A stretch of 39,273 nt of DNA from an uncultured Bacteroidota bacterium. GTDB taxonomy: Bacteria > Bacteroidota > Bacteroidia > Chitinophagales > Chitinophagaceae. The notes under the pieces were generated by a model. It was not told the DNA's origin. It saw nothing but the letters and a program-made list of their open reading frames with translations, and did not search any database. The position numbers and the translations under genes were made by a program. The DNA is taken from the NCBI GenBank assembly GCA_903858475.1, contig CAIOIZ010000023.1, forward strand, positions 1 to 39,273. The letters run 5' to 3'. Of the stretch, positions 16,448 to 25,745 are shown piece after piece; within the stretch, counting starts at the first letter, position 1; each line of letters begins with the position of its first letter.

Positions 16448-17797
16448 ATGGCAGCATTTAAGATATTTATTGTAGAGGACGATCCCTGGTATGGGGAAAT
16501 CTTGGAATATCATCTTTCTCTGAATCCCGATTATATTATTAGTCGCTATACTACCGGTAAAGAATGCCTTGCCAATCTTCATAAACTTCCAGATTTAATA
16601 ACAATAGATTTTACACTGCCCGATTTTACAGGTGATGTGCTTTTTAAAAAAATAAAAGAATTCGACAGCCATATTCCTATGATTATGATTAGCGGACAGG
16701 ATGAAATAGCCCTTGCCGTTAATATGCTAAAACTGGGCGTAAATGATTACCTCATTAAAGATGAGAATACCAAAGATTTGTTGTGGAATGCGGTAATAAA
16801 TATTAGAGAAACCAGTAAACTTCGAGAGCAAGTTGAATACTTAAAGAGTGAATTAGGACAGAAATATTCATTTGAAAAAAGCATCAAAGGTCAAAGTCCG
16901 GCATTACAAAAGATATTTAGTTTAATGGACAAGGCAGCCAGAACAAATATCAATGTTTCAATAACTGGTGAAACAGGTACAGGTAAAGAGGTGGTGGCTA
17001 AAGGAATACATTATAATAGCGATCGTAAAAAGAAAAATTTTGTAGCGGTTAATATGGCAGCGATTCCCCGTGAATTAATCGAAAGTGAATTGTTTGGTCA
17101 CGAAAAAGGAGCATTTACAGGAGCCATTGCACGCAAAGCTGGAAAGTTTGAGGAAGCAAATGGAGGGTCAATTTTCTTAGATGAAATTGCAGAATTAGAT
17201 CTCAGTTTGCAAAGTAAATTATTGAGGGTATTACAAGAGCGGGAAGTAATACGCGTGGGGGGAAATGAAAACCTGAAATTGGATGTTCGTTTAATTGTTG
17301 CCACTAATAAAAATTTATTAGAAGAAGTGAAAGCGGGTCGTTTTAGAGAAGATTTGTATTACCGTATAATGGGCCTTCCAATTGAACTCCCTTCATTGCG
17401 AGAGAGAGGAAATGATATCTTGATTCTAACACGCCATTTTTTGGATGATTTTTCAAAAGAAAATAAAATGGGCAATATATTATTGTCTGCTGGAGCAAAA
17501 GAAAAATTGATGCAATACGGATATCCTGGTAATGTGCGTGAATTAAAAGCCGTCATTGATTTAGCTGCGGTAATGAGTGATGGGGTAGAAATTACGGATG
17601 CCGATATAAATTTTTCATCTACCAACACAGATGTTACATTTATTGTAGAGGAGAAATCACTCCGTCATTATACCTGTGAAATAGTGAAGTTTTTCCTAAA
17701 AAAATACGATAATGATGTAATGGTGACGGCTAAAAAACTAGATATTGGGAAAAGTACTATTTATAAAATGCTACAGGAAAAAGAAATTGAAGTGTAG
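16448..17797 (+). CDS. NtrC-type sigma-54-dependent response regulator
   Basis: 449 residues. Receiver at 1-120 with Asp11/Asp12, phosphoacceptor Asp54 (TIDFTLPDF) and Lys in LIKDEN. AAA+ domain at about 140-370 with Walker A GETGTGKE (174-181), an intact GAFTGA loop (221-226) that contacts sigma-54, Walker B IFLDEI (Asp245) and the arginine-bearing FREDLYYR. The C-terminal Fis-type helix-turn-helix includes KKLDIGKSTIYKMLQEK. The family opens sigma-54 promoters by ATP hydrolysis after phosphorylation. It is followed at 18072 by a hybrid kinase, the most likely phosphate source, although that kinase's own receiver and Hpt imply a relay step. No sigma-54 promoter was identified in the window. 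Confidence 0.95.
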   Translation: MAAFKIFIVEDDPWYGEILEYHLSLNPDYIISRYTTGKECLANLHKLPDLITIDFTLPDFTGDVLFKKIKEFDSHIPMIMISGQDEIALAVNMLKLGVNDYLIKDENTKDLLWNAVINIRETSKLREQVEYLKSELGQKYSFEKSIKGQSPALQKIFSLMDKAARTNINVSITGETGTGKEVVAKGIHYNSDRKKKNFVAVNMAAIPRELIESELFGHEKGAFTGAIARKAGKFEEANGGSIFLDEIAELDLSLQSKLLRVLQEREVIRVGGNENLKLDVRLIVATNKNLLEEVKAGRFREDLYYRIMGLPIELPSLRERGNDILILTRHFLDDFSKENKMGNILLSAGAKEKLMQYGYPGNVRELKAVIDLAAVMSDGVEITDADINFSSTNTDVTFIVEEKSLRHYTCEIVKFFLKKYDNDVMVTAKKLDIGKSTIYKMLQEKEIEV

Positions 17798-18035
17798 CAA
17801 TGGCGCCTTTCAAACAATTTGTAAATACCTTGAGCGGGAGAAGCTGAATTGGATTATTTTACTTTGTGTAGGACTCTTTTAAATAGTTTAAAAACCTGGT
17901 ATAAATAGTATTGTTAGAATTACATTTGCGAATAGAATTTAGAAAATGCCAATACTACATCTTTCACCTGATTAAGCATATTAGAGAGTGGTATATTCAA
18001 GCTAGTATTAAAGGATAAAAAGAAAAACATCATTT

Positions 18036-18057
18036 ATTGATCTGCATATAGATCAAT
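18036..18057. promoter_or_regulatory. Perfect palindrome just upstream of hybrid kinase
   Basis: ATTGATCT (18036-18043) and AGATCAAT (18050-18057) flank 6 bases, ending 14 bases before the ATG at 18072. At this distance it could be an operator or an RNA hairpin near the ribosome-binding region. The rest of 17798-18035 has no open frame. Confidence 0.4.
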
Positions 18058-18071
18058 TGCAGGCCTTATTC

Positions 18072-21000
18072 ATGACAAGCATTTTGCTACATAAATTATT
18101 AAAGCAACAGGTAGAAAAATACCTGCCGCCTACCTTATTGGGCAATCCAGAACTGGATGATTTATTAAAAGCTATTAATGATTCTTATACTGATTTTGAG
18201 ATTGGAAAAGCAAACGAGGAAAATGATTCAAAAATAACCGTAGATCGTATTCGAAAAATTAATGCTCAAATTGCAGACATTGAAAACGTAAGTAGTCAAA
18301 ATGAGTTTGGTCAATTCAAAGATAGCTTAGCGCATGAACTTGATTTATTACAAAAAAATATTGAACGAGTAAAAATATTTTCATCAATAGCTACTACCAA
18401 TGCTGCCATTGAAATTTTAGCAGATCAATGGGGCCGTATAGAATGGGTCAATCATAGTTTTGAACAATTAATTGGAAAAGCTGCACAAGATATTAAGGGG
18501 CAAGCACTAGATGAACTCTTACAGTTGTATAGTACCAATCCATTAACTATTTCATACCTGAGCAGTCAAATTAAATTGGCAGAACCTTTTGATTGTGAAA
18601 TAGTCGTTCCTGCGAAGGGAACTCCAACTTATTGGCGAATTCAAGGGAGGGCTATCCAAAATGAAAACTCGGAATACATAAAATATTTTGCCGTTGGATC
18701 AGCTATCACCACATTAAAAGAGGACAGGCGATTAATGACTGAGGGGGAGAAATTCTGGCAATTTTCCTTAGAAAGTTCAGGTGATGGATTGTGGGATTAT
18801 AATTTTGAAACTCAACATTCATTTCTTTCTGAACGGAATAAAAAAATTCTTGGATATGAAGAAGGGGATATTTTAGGGGGACAGGTTTCTTGGTTGGATT
18901 TAATTCACCCCGATGACAAATATTTAATTTATAATTCTGAAAAACTTTACCAGGAGCAGAAAATAAAATCACATCGCTACGAATATCGTATCAAACATAA
19001 AAATGGTCAATATATTTGGATACTAGACCGGGGAATGGTTACCGAAGTAACTGAAGAAGGAAAGCCATTAAGAATAAATGGCACCCATACCAATATCAAT
19101 AATATTAAGGAAACAGAAATTACTTTACTTAAAAGAGAGGAGGAGTTTCGGTCATTGGCAGAGAATATTCCAGGTGTTTTATTTAGGTACGAAATCAATC
19201 AGGATGGCACCGGACTTTTTACTTATATAAGTCCTGAAATAGAACGCAAAATTGGACTCAGTTCCGACGAGCTGATAACATTCTATTCAAATATCCAACC
19301 CACTGATGTGGAATTGGAAAGTGAAGCAACTAGGCTTGCACTTGAAAATAAATCGCCACTTGAATTTGAAAGAAGGATTCAAATTGAAGGGAAGCCAGTT
19401 ATTTGGCTAAAAATTTATTCTTACTATTCTCATACAAATGAAAGAGGGGCATTGGTTAGGTCGGGTATTATAATCAATATTACACATGAGAAAGAGGCGG
19501 AGCTAGCGCTACAAATACGCGAAAGAAAATACCGTAATATAATTACGAATATGAATCTTGGTTTGATGGAAGTAGACCAAAACGAATTGATTCAATTCGT
19601 AAATAATAGTTTTTGTGAAATGTCGGGATTCACGGAAGCTGAGTTGCATGGGAAAAGTGCCCCTGATTTATTTGTAATGGGGGAGGACATGGAACTGATG
19701 AATAAAAAAAATGAACAAAGGAAAAGAGGGGTGTCAGATGCCTATGAAATAGCCATTAGAAATAAAAAAGGCGATTTAAAGTGGTGGCTGATAAGTGGGG
19801 CACCTCGTTTTAATGACCGAGGTGATTTAACTGGTTCCATAGGGATTCATTTGGACATTACCGAGCAAAAGCAATTAGAAATTGAATTGATAGAAGCTAG
19901 GGTGCAAGCTGAATCATCTGCCAAAGCCAAGCAAACATTTTTGGCCAATATGAGCCATGAAATTCGCACTCCTATGAATGCGATTTTAGGAATGACCAAT
20001 CAGTTGGGAAAAACCAGCTTGAATCAAAATCAATTAAGCTATCTAAATACTATTCACTCAGCTGCAGATAATTTGTTGATTATAATTAATGACATACTCG
20101 ATTTGTCTAAAATTGATGCAGGCAAATTGTCATTAGAAAAAATAGGATTCGATCTTCGAGTAGTAGTGGATAGGGTTATGCAGGTATTGATGCACAAAGC
20201 CGAAGAGAAAGGGTTGGATTTTTCCAATATCAATTTTGATAAGAAACTATCTCCTGTATTTATGGGAGATCCTTACCGGCTTAAACAAGTACTGCTCAAT
20301 TTGGTCAGCAATGCCATAAAGTTTACGCACAAAGGGAAAGTGGATATTTCCTGTTTTTTAGTCGAAAGCCTTCCACTACAGCAAAAAGTGCGAATCGTAA
20401 TTACTGATACAGGCATTGGCATGGATGATACTTTTTCTAAAAATCTTTTTCAGAAATTTATTCAAGAAGACAATTCGATTCTCCGAAAGTATGGAGGTAC
20501 AGGCCTCGGCATGAGTATTAGTAAAGAATTAATTGAGATGATGGGTGGAGTAATTACAGTGAAAAGTAAAAAGGCAGAAGGCACAGAAATTATCATGGAC
20601 TTTGAATTTGAAATGGGCGCACTGATTGATCTTCCTGTCAAGGAAATGACAATTGTGGATACCAGTATCTTAAATGGTAAAAAAATATTAGTAACGGATG
20701 ATAATGAGATGAATCAGATGGTAGCAGCCACGGTTTTAGAAAATTATGGGGCCAATATCGTTCAGGCATTCAATGGTGCAGAGGCGATTGAATTATTGAA
20801 AGTAGATGAATTTGATTTGATTTTTATGGATATCCAAATGCCAGTAATGGATGGTTTTCAGGCAACACAAATTATCCGAAATTCACATAGCTCAGCTATC
20901 CCAATTATTGCGCTCACTGCCAATGCTATTCAAGGCGATAATATTAAGTGTATTGAGGCAGGTATGAATGATTATATATCTAAGCCCTTTGAAGAAGCGC

Positions 21001-21410
21001 AATTGGTGAACATGGTAGCAAAATGGCTTGATAAAAAACAGGTTTCCCTCGAGTCGCCAGAACCAATCGACAACAAAAAGCTATACGATTTAACAAGTTT
21101 GAAAGAAATAAGCAGAGGCAATGAGGCTTTTGTAAAAAAAATGCTACAGGTTTTCATAGAACAAGTACCTGCGATTTTATTAGAAATCAATAATAGTTTT
21201 GAACAATCCAATTTCTTGGCCATCAAAAAAGCAGCCCATCGCATAAAACCCTCTATCGATAACCTTGGCATCAGTAGCTTAAAACCAATGGTAAGGCAAA
21301 TTGAAACCTTGGCACTTGAAAACAAACATTCAGAGGAATTGACTCGTTTACTGCAGCAATTCAATGAATACTTAAAAAAAGTGCAAAGCGCTTTAAAAAA
21401 AGAATTTTAA
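18072..21410 (+). CDS. Hybrid histidine kinase with REC and C-terminal Hpt
   Basis: 1112 residues from ATG 18072. The open frame reaches a TTG at 18057, but that lies inside the palindrome, and the ATG start better matches the N-terminus of the 1532-4252 kinase. N-terminal module at about 1-100 (LLHKLLKQQVEKYL) shared with that kinase, then four PAS domains (about 110-225, 230-350, 355-475, 478-605). HisKA has His629 (NMSHEIRTPMNAI) and HATPase has G1 box DTGIGM. The receiver has Asp920 (FMDIQMPVMDG), and the Hpt has His1056 (KKAAHRIKPSI). This is a full tripartite phosphorelay in one protein, needing only a final regulator. The sigma-54 activator 274 bases upstream is the obvious candidate. 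No membrane segment is seen. Confidence 0.92.
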   Translation: MTSILLHKLLKQQVEKYLPPTLLGNPELDDLLKAINDSYTDFEIGKANEENDSKITVDRIRKINAQIADIENVSSQNEFGQFKDSLAHELDLLQKNIERVKIFSSIATTNAAIEILADQWGRIEWVNHSFEQLIGKAAQDIKGQALDELLQLYSTNPLTISYLSSQIKLAEPFDCEIVVPAKGTPTYWRIQGRAIQNENSEYIKYFAVGSAITTLKEDRRLMTEGEKFWQFSLESSGDGLWDYNFETQHSFLSERNKKILGYEEGDILGGQVSWLDLIHPDDKYLIYNSEKLYQEQKIKSHRYEYRIKHKNGQYIWILDRGMVTEVTEEGKPLRINGTHTNINNIKETEITLLKREEEFRSLAENIPGVLFRYEINQDGTGLFTYISPEIERKIGLSSDELITFYSNIQPTDVELESEATRLALENKSPLEFERRIQIEGKPVIWLKIYSYYSHTNERGALVRSGIIINITHEKEAELALQIRERKYRNIITNMNLGLMEVDQNELIQFVNNSFCEMSGFTEAELHGKSAPDLFVMGEDMELMNKKNEQRKRGVSDAYEIAIRNKKGDLKWWLISGAPRFNDRGDLTGSIGIHLDITEQKQLEIELIEARVQAESSAKAKQTFLANMSHEIRTPMNAILGMTNQLGKTSLNQNQLSYLNTIHSAADNLLIIINDILDLSKIDAGKLSLEKIGFDLRVVVDRVMQVLMHKAEEKGLDFSNINFDKKLSPVFMGDPYRLKQVLLNLVSNAIKFTHKGKVDISCFLVESLPLQQKVRIVITDTGIGMDDTFSKNLFQKFIQEDNSILRKYGGTGLGMSISKELIEMMGGVITVKSKKAEGTEIIMDFEFEMGALIDLPVKEMTIVDTSILNGKKILVTDDNEMNQMVAATVLENYGANIVQAFNGAEAIELLKVDEFDLIFMDIQMPVMDGFQATQIIRNSHSSAIPIIALTANAIQGDNIKCIEAGMNDYISKPFEEAQLVNMVAKWLDKKQVSLESPEPIDNKKLYDLTSLKEISRGNEAFVKKMLQVFIEQVPAILLEINNSFEQSNFLAIKKAAHRIKPSIDNLGISSLKPMVRQIETLALENKHSEELTRLLQQFNEYLKKVQSALKKEF

Positions 21411-21535
21411 ATTCGCTTCAATTGAAGGAATGCTGTAAAATGCAGCTTTTCATCCCTATTTGATAAAAATCCAACCCTTTAGACAACCTTTTCCTAGAAT
21501 TACACGATTTAGTATACAAAATCAAACCATTCTTA

Positions 21536-22120
21536 GTGCTTACGGCGGAAGAATTAAACATTCATATTAGGGGATGCGCCCTTAATAATCGAGAAAGCCA
21601 AAAAAAAATCTACAACGCTTTCTACGGTTATGCTATGTCTATATGTAATTGTTATGCATCCCAGGAAGAAGATGCACTTGAAATTATGAATGATGGATTT
21701 TTAAAGATATTCAAAGAAATGCATCACTATACGCCATCGTATTCCAATGAAGTAGGTTCTTTTAAAGGATGGTTGAAACGAATTATGGTGAATACTGCAA
21801 TTGATCATTTTCGAAAAAATAAAAAGCACCAAGTTTTTTCAGAGTTGGAAACAGTGTATAGCAATATTTCCGTCAGAGAGGAAAATGGATTAGATAGATT
21901 ATCCTATGATGAAATTATTCGGAGCATACAAAACCTATCTCCTGCTTACCGTACGGTACTTACTTTATTTGTTGTAGAGGGCTATTCACATGATGAAATT
22001 GCAACTAGTCTGGGAATTTCAGAAGGAACTTCTAAGTCTAATTTGGCTAAAGCCCGGAAGCAATTGCAAAAAATTATTTTTAATGAAAACAAAATAATAC
22101 ACATTAAAAATGCTGGATGA
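21536..22120 (+). CDS. ECF-family RNA polymerase sigma factor
   Basis: 194 residues starting at GTG. Sigma region 2 spans about 20-100 (KIYNAFYGYAMSICNCY, then FKGWLKRIMVNTAIDHFRKNKK). Region 4 is at about 130-185 (LSPAYRTVLTLFVVEGYSHDEIA, SEGTSKSNLAKARKQL). This is the ECF group typical of Bacteroidota, which directs polymerase to specific promoters when released from a membrane anti-sigma factor. Its last 11 bases overlap the next gene, so the two are translationally coupled, and that gene probably controls it. No upstream promoter was clear. A weak hairpin GCTG-N7-CAGC with TTTT (21432-21450) separates it from the hybrid kinase. Confidence 0.93.
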   Translation: MLTAEELNIHIRGCALNNRESQKKIYNAFYGYAMSICNCYASQEEDALEIMNDGFLKIFKEMHHYTPSYSNEVGSFKGWLKRIMVNTAIDHFRKNKKHQVFSELETVYSNISVREENGLDRLSYDEIIRSIQNLSPAYRTVLTLFVVEGYSHDEIATSLGISEGTSKSNLAKARKQLQKIIFNENKIIHIKNAG

Positions 22121-23429
22121 ACAAATGGATGATATGATCAGAGCGGCTGCCGATCAGCATCATCCAACATACAACGACATGGCTTGGGAAAAAATGCAGG
22201 CCAAACTGGATGCGCAGCTTCCACAAAAAGAGCCTAATAGAAAATTGCTATGGATATTTTTATTATTCATAGTAGCTGGCGGAGCATTTTTCGCCGGTAG
22301 GCATTTCAACAACAATGCCTCCTCGAATGCATCGATAACTGCAAATGGTATACCTAACCCCGATAAGAAGAACGAAATAGAAAAGCAGTCTCCTGCCGCT
22401 GTTATAGCAGCCCGTGTTGACAATCAAATAACTCCTGCCACCAACCCAATAATCAGTAATGCAAGTACAGTGGCATCAATAACCCAATTATCTACGGGGA
22501 ATGAAAAATTAATAAATTCAAATGCATCAAAAATGTCGCGTGGCAAAACACGGGCCAATATAAAACCCGCCTCTGCTGTAGCAGAAGAAACTATTGAAAG
22601 TGGCAATGCTTTGGTAAATAAAGAACAAAGCGGTAAGGTGGAATATGTAATACCCCCCACGCCAGTGGCAACAACTGGTTCTATTGATGAAAAATTGGCC
22701 CACTCAAATACTGATTCGGTAACGAACAAGGATGCTGTAAAACCTACTGAAAAATCGATTGCAGTAACGAGCACAAAAGAGAAGGAAAAGAAAAAACAAA
22801 AAATAACTTCTACAGCAGGCTTGCATAATCTGGGACTAAGTTTTTCTGTAGGCCCAGAAAAAAGCTTTGTTAGCAAGGAAACAGCGGGTGCCACTTCAAT
22901 CATTTACGGAATAGGCTTATCTTATAATATTGGTAAACGACTTACTGTAGCCAGTGGATTTTACGCAGTAAAAAAAATATATAGTGCAGATTCTGCTTAT
23001 TATAAAATTCCTTCTGGTTTCTTTCCTGCTAATTACAGGGTAAATGCTATAGATGCCAATTGTACAGTGTATGAAATTCCATTGAGCCTTTATTACCGCT
23101 TTGGTAATACTTCCAAACATCAATGGTTACTAGGAGCAGGTATTTCTAGTTTGCTAATGAAAAAGGAAACATATGACTATGATTATAAGTACAGCACTGG
23201 AGTTACGAATTATCATAAATCATATACCATCCAAAATGAAAATAAGCACTGGCTTTCTGTTTTAGCTTTAAGCGGAGGTTATCAATATCAATTGAGCAGA
23301 CAAGTATCTTTTAGTGCAATGCCTTATATTAAATTACCACTGACTGGCGTTGGCTTTGGTAAGGTAAAATTAAACAGTGGAGGTATATTGTTTACTGCAA
23401 CTGTTAAGCCTTTTTACCGAAAACCCTAA
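22110..23429 (+). CDS. Membrane-anchored anti-sigma-like protein with C-terminal outer-membrane beta-barrel-like domain
   Basis: 439 residues. A short cytoplasmic N-terminus (about 1-44, containing MAWEKMQAKLDAQLP) precedes one transmembrane helix at about 46-64 (LWIFLLFIVAGGAFFAG). A low-complexity Ser/Thr/Ala/Lys linker runs to about 240. The C-terminal region at about 245-439 has alternating hydrophobic strands and aromatic ends (LGLSFSVGPEKSF, IGLSYNIGKRLTVASGFY, final VKPFYRKP), as in outer-membrane beta-barrels. By position and overlap with the sigma gene it is the likely regulator of that sigma factor. One chain with both an inner-membrane helix and a barrel-like end could link outer-membrane state to transcription. 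A classical zinc-binding anti-sigma motif is not seen. Confidence 0.75.
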   Translation: MLDEQMDDMIRAAADQHHPTYNDMAWEKMQAKLDAQLPQKEPNRKLLWIFLLFIVAGGAFFAGRHFNNNASSNASITANGIPNPDKKNEIEKQSPAAVIAARVDNQITPATNPIISNASTVASITQLSTGNEKLINSNASKMSRGKTRANIKPASAVAEETIESGNALVNKEQSGKVEYVIPPTPVATTGSIDEKLAHSNTDSVTNKDAVKPTEKSIAVTSTKEKEKKKQKITSTAGLHNLGLSFSVGPEKSFVSKETAGATSIIYGIGLSYNIGKRLTVASGFYAVKKIYSADSAYYKIPSGFFPANYRVNAIDANCTVYEIPLSLYYRFGNTSKHQWLLGAGISSLLMKKETYDYDYKYSTGVTNYHKSYTIQNENKHWLSVLALSGGYQYQLSRQVSFSAMPYIKLPLTGVGFGKVKLNSGGILFTATVKPFYRKP

Positions 23430-23560
23430 AGCAGCTATATTAAATCAATGTACTTGTTGGCTATACAGCAAGTAGAATTAATTTAAAATTATATTATACC
23501 ACTACCATTAAATTGGTTAATTTCATAAGGCCTTTCTGGTTAAATGAAACTGCTTCTTGT

Positions 23561-24517
23561 ATGTTTTTGATTAGTGATAAAACGGAAAACGGGTTTAATA
23601 AAATTGTAATTGCTAATATGTCCACCGGTGCTTATGCCGAGGTGATTCCTTCCTGTGGAGCAATTTTGCATGCTTTTGGAATAAAAAAAGGGGCTGTTCA
23701 ACTCAACTTAATTGACTCGTATCAATCTGCTACTGAATTTCAGCATTCTGTAACTGCATTGGGATTTAAAGGTTCCAAACTTTCCCCATTTGTGTGTAGA
23801 TTAAAAAATGGCACTTATCATTTTGGTGATACAACCTATACTATTGAAAAATTTTATTTAGGAGAAAATGCCCTCCACGGATTGTTATTTGATGCCTGTT
23901 TTTCTTTGCAGAACATACTAGTAGAAGAAGATTCCGCATCCATCGAATTGCTATATCAATATGCTGCCACCGATAAAGGGTATCCCTTTCCCTTTGATTG
24001 TACGATTACTTACCAGCTGGATAAAACCGGTAAGCTACAGGTACATACGCATATTACCAACACTGGCGAAAGTCGTTTACCCATTACTGATGGCTGGCAT
24101 CCTTATTTCAAATTAGGGGATACTATTAATTCCTTGCAATTGGAATTTCAAGCCAAGGAAATAGTGTTGTTTGATGAAGCACTTATTCCTACTGGAAGCC
24201 TTGGTCCTTACGCGGAATTTGGCTCATTGAAAAAAATAGAGGATCAATTTTTCGACAATTGCTTTTTGTTGAATTTTGCCGAATGTCAACCGTTGTGCGT
24301 ATTGAGAAATAATACCGATCGCTACCAACTGGAAATTTATCCCGACCCATCTTATCCCTATTTACAAATTTATACACCCCCACATCGCAACAGCATTGCA
24401 ATAGAAAACCTGAGTGCTGCGCCAGATGCTTTCAATAATGGAATGGGCTTGATTACACTTGCTCCTTCGGAGAAAGCGGACTTTTCAACAGCGTATAAAA
24501 TCAGTTTATTACCTTAG
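23561..24517 (+). CDS. Aldose 1-epimerase (mutarotase) family protein
   Basis: 318 residues from ATG 23561. The frame is open to a TTG at 23513, but the ATG gives the usual start of the fold. Aldose epimerase features include the strand-rich galactose mutarotase fold with GENALHGLLFD (active-site His in the LHG segment), DGWHPYFKL (second conserved His) and the late TPPHRNSIAIENLSAAPDAFNNG segment with the conserved Glu of ENLS/APDA. It interconverts alpha and beta aldoses, probably galactose. It lies 3 bases before galK, so they form a galactose-use pair. It is less similar to classical GalM than to the broader family, so the exact sugar is uncertain. Confidence 0.85.
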   Translation: MFLISDKTENGFNKIVIANMSTGAYAEVIPSCGAILHAFGIKKGAVQLNLIDSYQSATEFQHSVTALGFKGSKLSPFVCRLKNGTYHFGDTTYTIEKFYLGENALHGLLFDACFSLQNILVEEDSASIELLYQYAATDKGYPFPFDCTITYQLDKTGKLQVHTHITNTGESRLPITDGWHPYFKLGDTINSLQLEFQAKEIVLFDEALIPTGSLGPYAEFGSLKKIEDQFFDNCFLLNFAECQPLCVLRNNTDRYQLEIYPDPSYPYLQIYTPPHRNSIAIENLSAAPDAFNNGMGLITLAPSEKADFSTAYKISLLP

Positions 24518-24520
24518 CTT

Positions 24521-25675
24521 ATGAATGCGATACTTACTCGAATAGCTGCTATTTATAAGGACAGCTTTCAATCCAATCCGCGGTATTATTTTTCTCCAGG
24601 TAGAATTAATTTGATTGGGGAACACATTGATTATAACGATGGCTTTGTATTGCCTGCTGCCATTGATAAAGGCATCTATTATGCGGTTGGCCGGAATGAA
24701 ACGAAGGAAATTCATTTTTGTGCAGCTGATCAAAACGAATGGTATTCTGTTGCGATTCCTGCTATTCAAAAAATGAATGGTTGGAAAAATTATGTGCTTT
24801 CTGTTGTGCAGGAATTTGTACTCTTGAAAATAAATATTGGAGGCCTTGATTGTGTCTTTGGTGGCGATATTCCGAGTGGAAGCGGAATGAGCTCATCGGC
24901 TGCTGTTGAAGGAGGCTTGGCCTATGCCATTAATGACTTATTTCAATGTGGGTTAAGCCCTAAGGAAATGGCCCTGCTTTGCCAGCGAGCAGAACATCAT
25001 TTTCCCAATGTGAAATGTGGCATCATGGATCAATATGCTAATATGCTTGGAAAAAAAAATCAGGTGATATTATTGGACTGTAAAAATATTACACATGAAT
25101 ATTTTCCACTTCAATTAGGGGACTATAGTATTGTTATGATCAACAGTAAAGTACATCATTTATTGGCAAGCGGCGAATACAATGTACGCCGACAACAATG
25201 CGAAGAGGGGTTGGCAATTATTAAAAATGAATTGAACTTACATTCCTTTAGAGATATTTCTTCCATGGACATATTAGAATCCTGCAAGCATTTGATGAGC
25301 ACTTTAGTATTCAATCGATGTCAATTTGTAGTGGAGGAAATAGCAAGAACAAAAAAAGCGGCTGCCTTATTACAAAATAATGAATTGAATGGATTGGGTG
25401 CACTTTTGTATCAAAGCCACGAAGGACTGAGTCATTTGTATGAAGTTAGCTGCCCAGAATTAGATTATTTGGTGAGTCTTGCCCAAGTTCAGCCAGCTGT
25501 ATTAGGCGCCCGAATGATGGGAGGGGGATTTGGTGGCTGCACGATCAATATTGTTAAAACAGCTGCTGCCAATAGTTTTATTGAATCCATTACAACTGCT
25601 TATCAAAATAAATTCAATATAGTAGCAGAAGCTTATATCGTTACACCTGGTGATGGAACGAAGAGGGTAGAGTGA
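24521..25675 (+). CDS. galK: Galactokinase
   Basis: 384 residues, normal for the family. GHMP kinase signatures are present: the galactose-binding PGRINLIGEHIDYNDG at about 27-42, the ATP-binding GGDIPSGSGMSSSAA near 118-132, CGIMDQYANMLG with the catalytic Asp, and C-terminal GARMMGGGFGGC. It phosphorylates galactose at C1 with ATP as the first committed Leloir step, in the cytoplasm. The gene begins 3 bases after the mutarotase gene. Transferase and epimerase partners are not adjacent here. Its stop codon is immediately followed by a GGTTGA array. Confidence 0.96.
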   Translation: MNAILTRIAAIYKDSFQSNPRYYFSPGRINLIGEHIDYNDGFVLPAAIDKGIYYAVGRNETKEIHFCAADQNEWYSVAIPAIQKMNGWKNYVLSVVQEFVLLKINIGGLDCVFGGDIPSGSGMSSSAAVEGGLAYAINDLFQCGLSPKEMALLCQRAEHHFPNVKCGIMDQYANMLGKKNQVILLDCKNITHEYFPLQLGDYSIVMINSKVHHLLASGEYNVRRQQCEEGLAIIKNELNLHSFRDISSMDILESCKHLMSTLVFNRCQFVVEEIARTKKAAALLQNNELNGLGALLYQSHEGLSHLYEVSCPELDYLVSLAQVQPAVLGARMMGGGFGGCTINIVKTAAANSFIESITTAYQNKFNIVAEAYIVTPGDGTKRVE

Positions 25676-25745
25676 GGTTGAGGTTGAGGTTAAGGTTGAG
25701 GTTGAGATTAAGGTTGAGATTAAGGTTGAGGTTGAGATTGAGGTT
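25676..25745. repeat. Degenerate GGTTGA hexanucleotide array 1
   Basis: Eleven and a half hexamers start directly after the galK stop: mostly GGTTGA, with GGTTAA, GATTAA and GATTGA variants. They fill the whole gap to the stop codon of the convergent gene at 25744. The same unit recurs at 30573-30692. Confidence 0.95.

Noticed and set aside
18057..18071. TTG start for the hybrid kinase at 18072-21410
   Set aside because: The TTG overlaps the palindrome, and the ATG at 18072 matches the N-terminus of the related kinase better.
23513..23560. TTG start for the mutarotase gene
   Set aside because: The ATG at 23561 gives the usual family N-terminus; the extra 16 residues show no family features.
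25676..25745. Possible CRISPR-like or direct-repeat array
   Set aside because: The unit is six bases with no spacers. It is a microsatellite.
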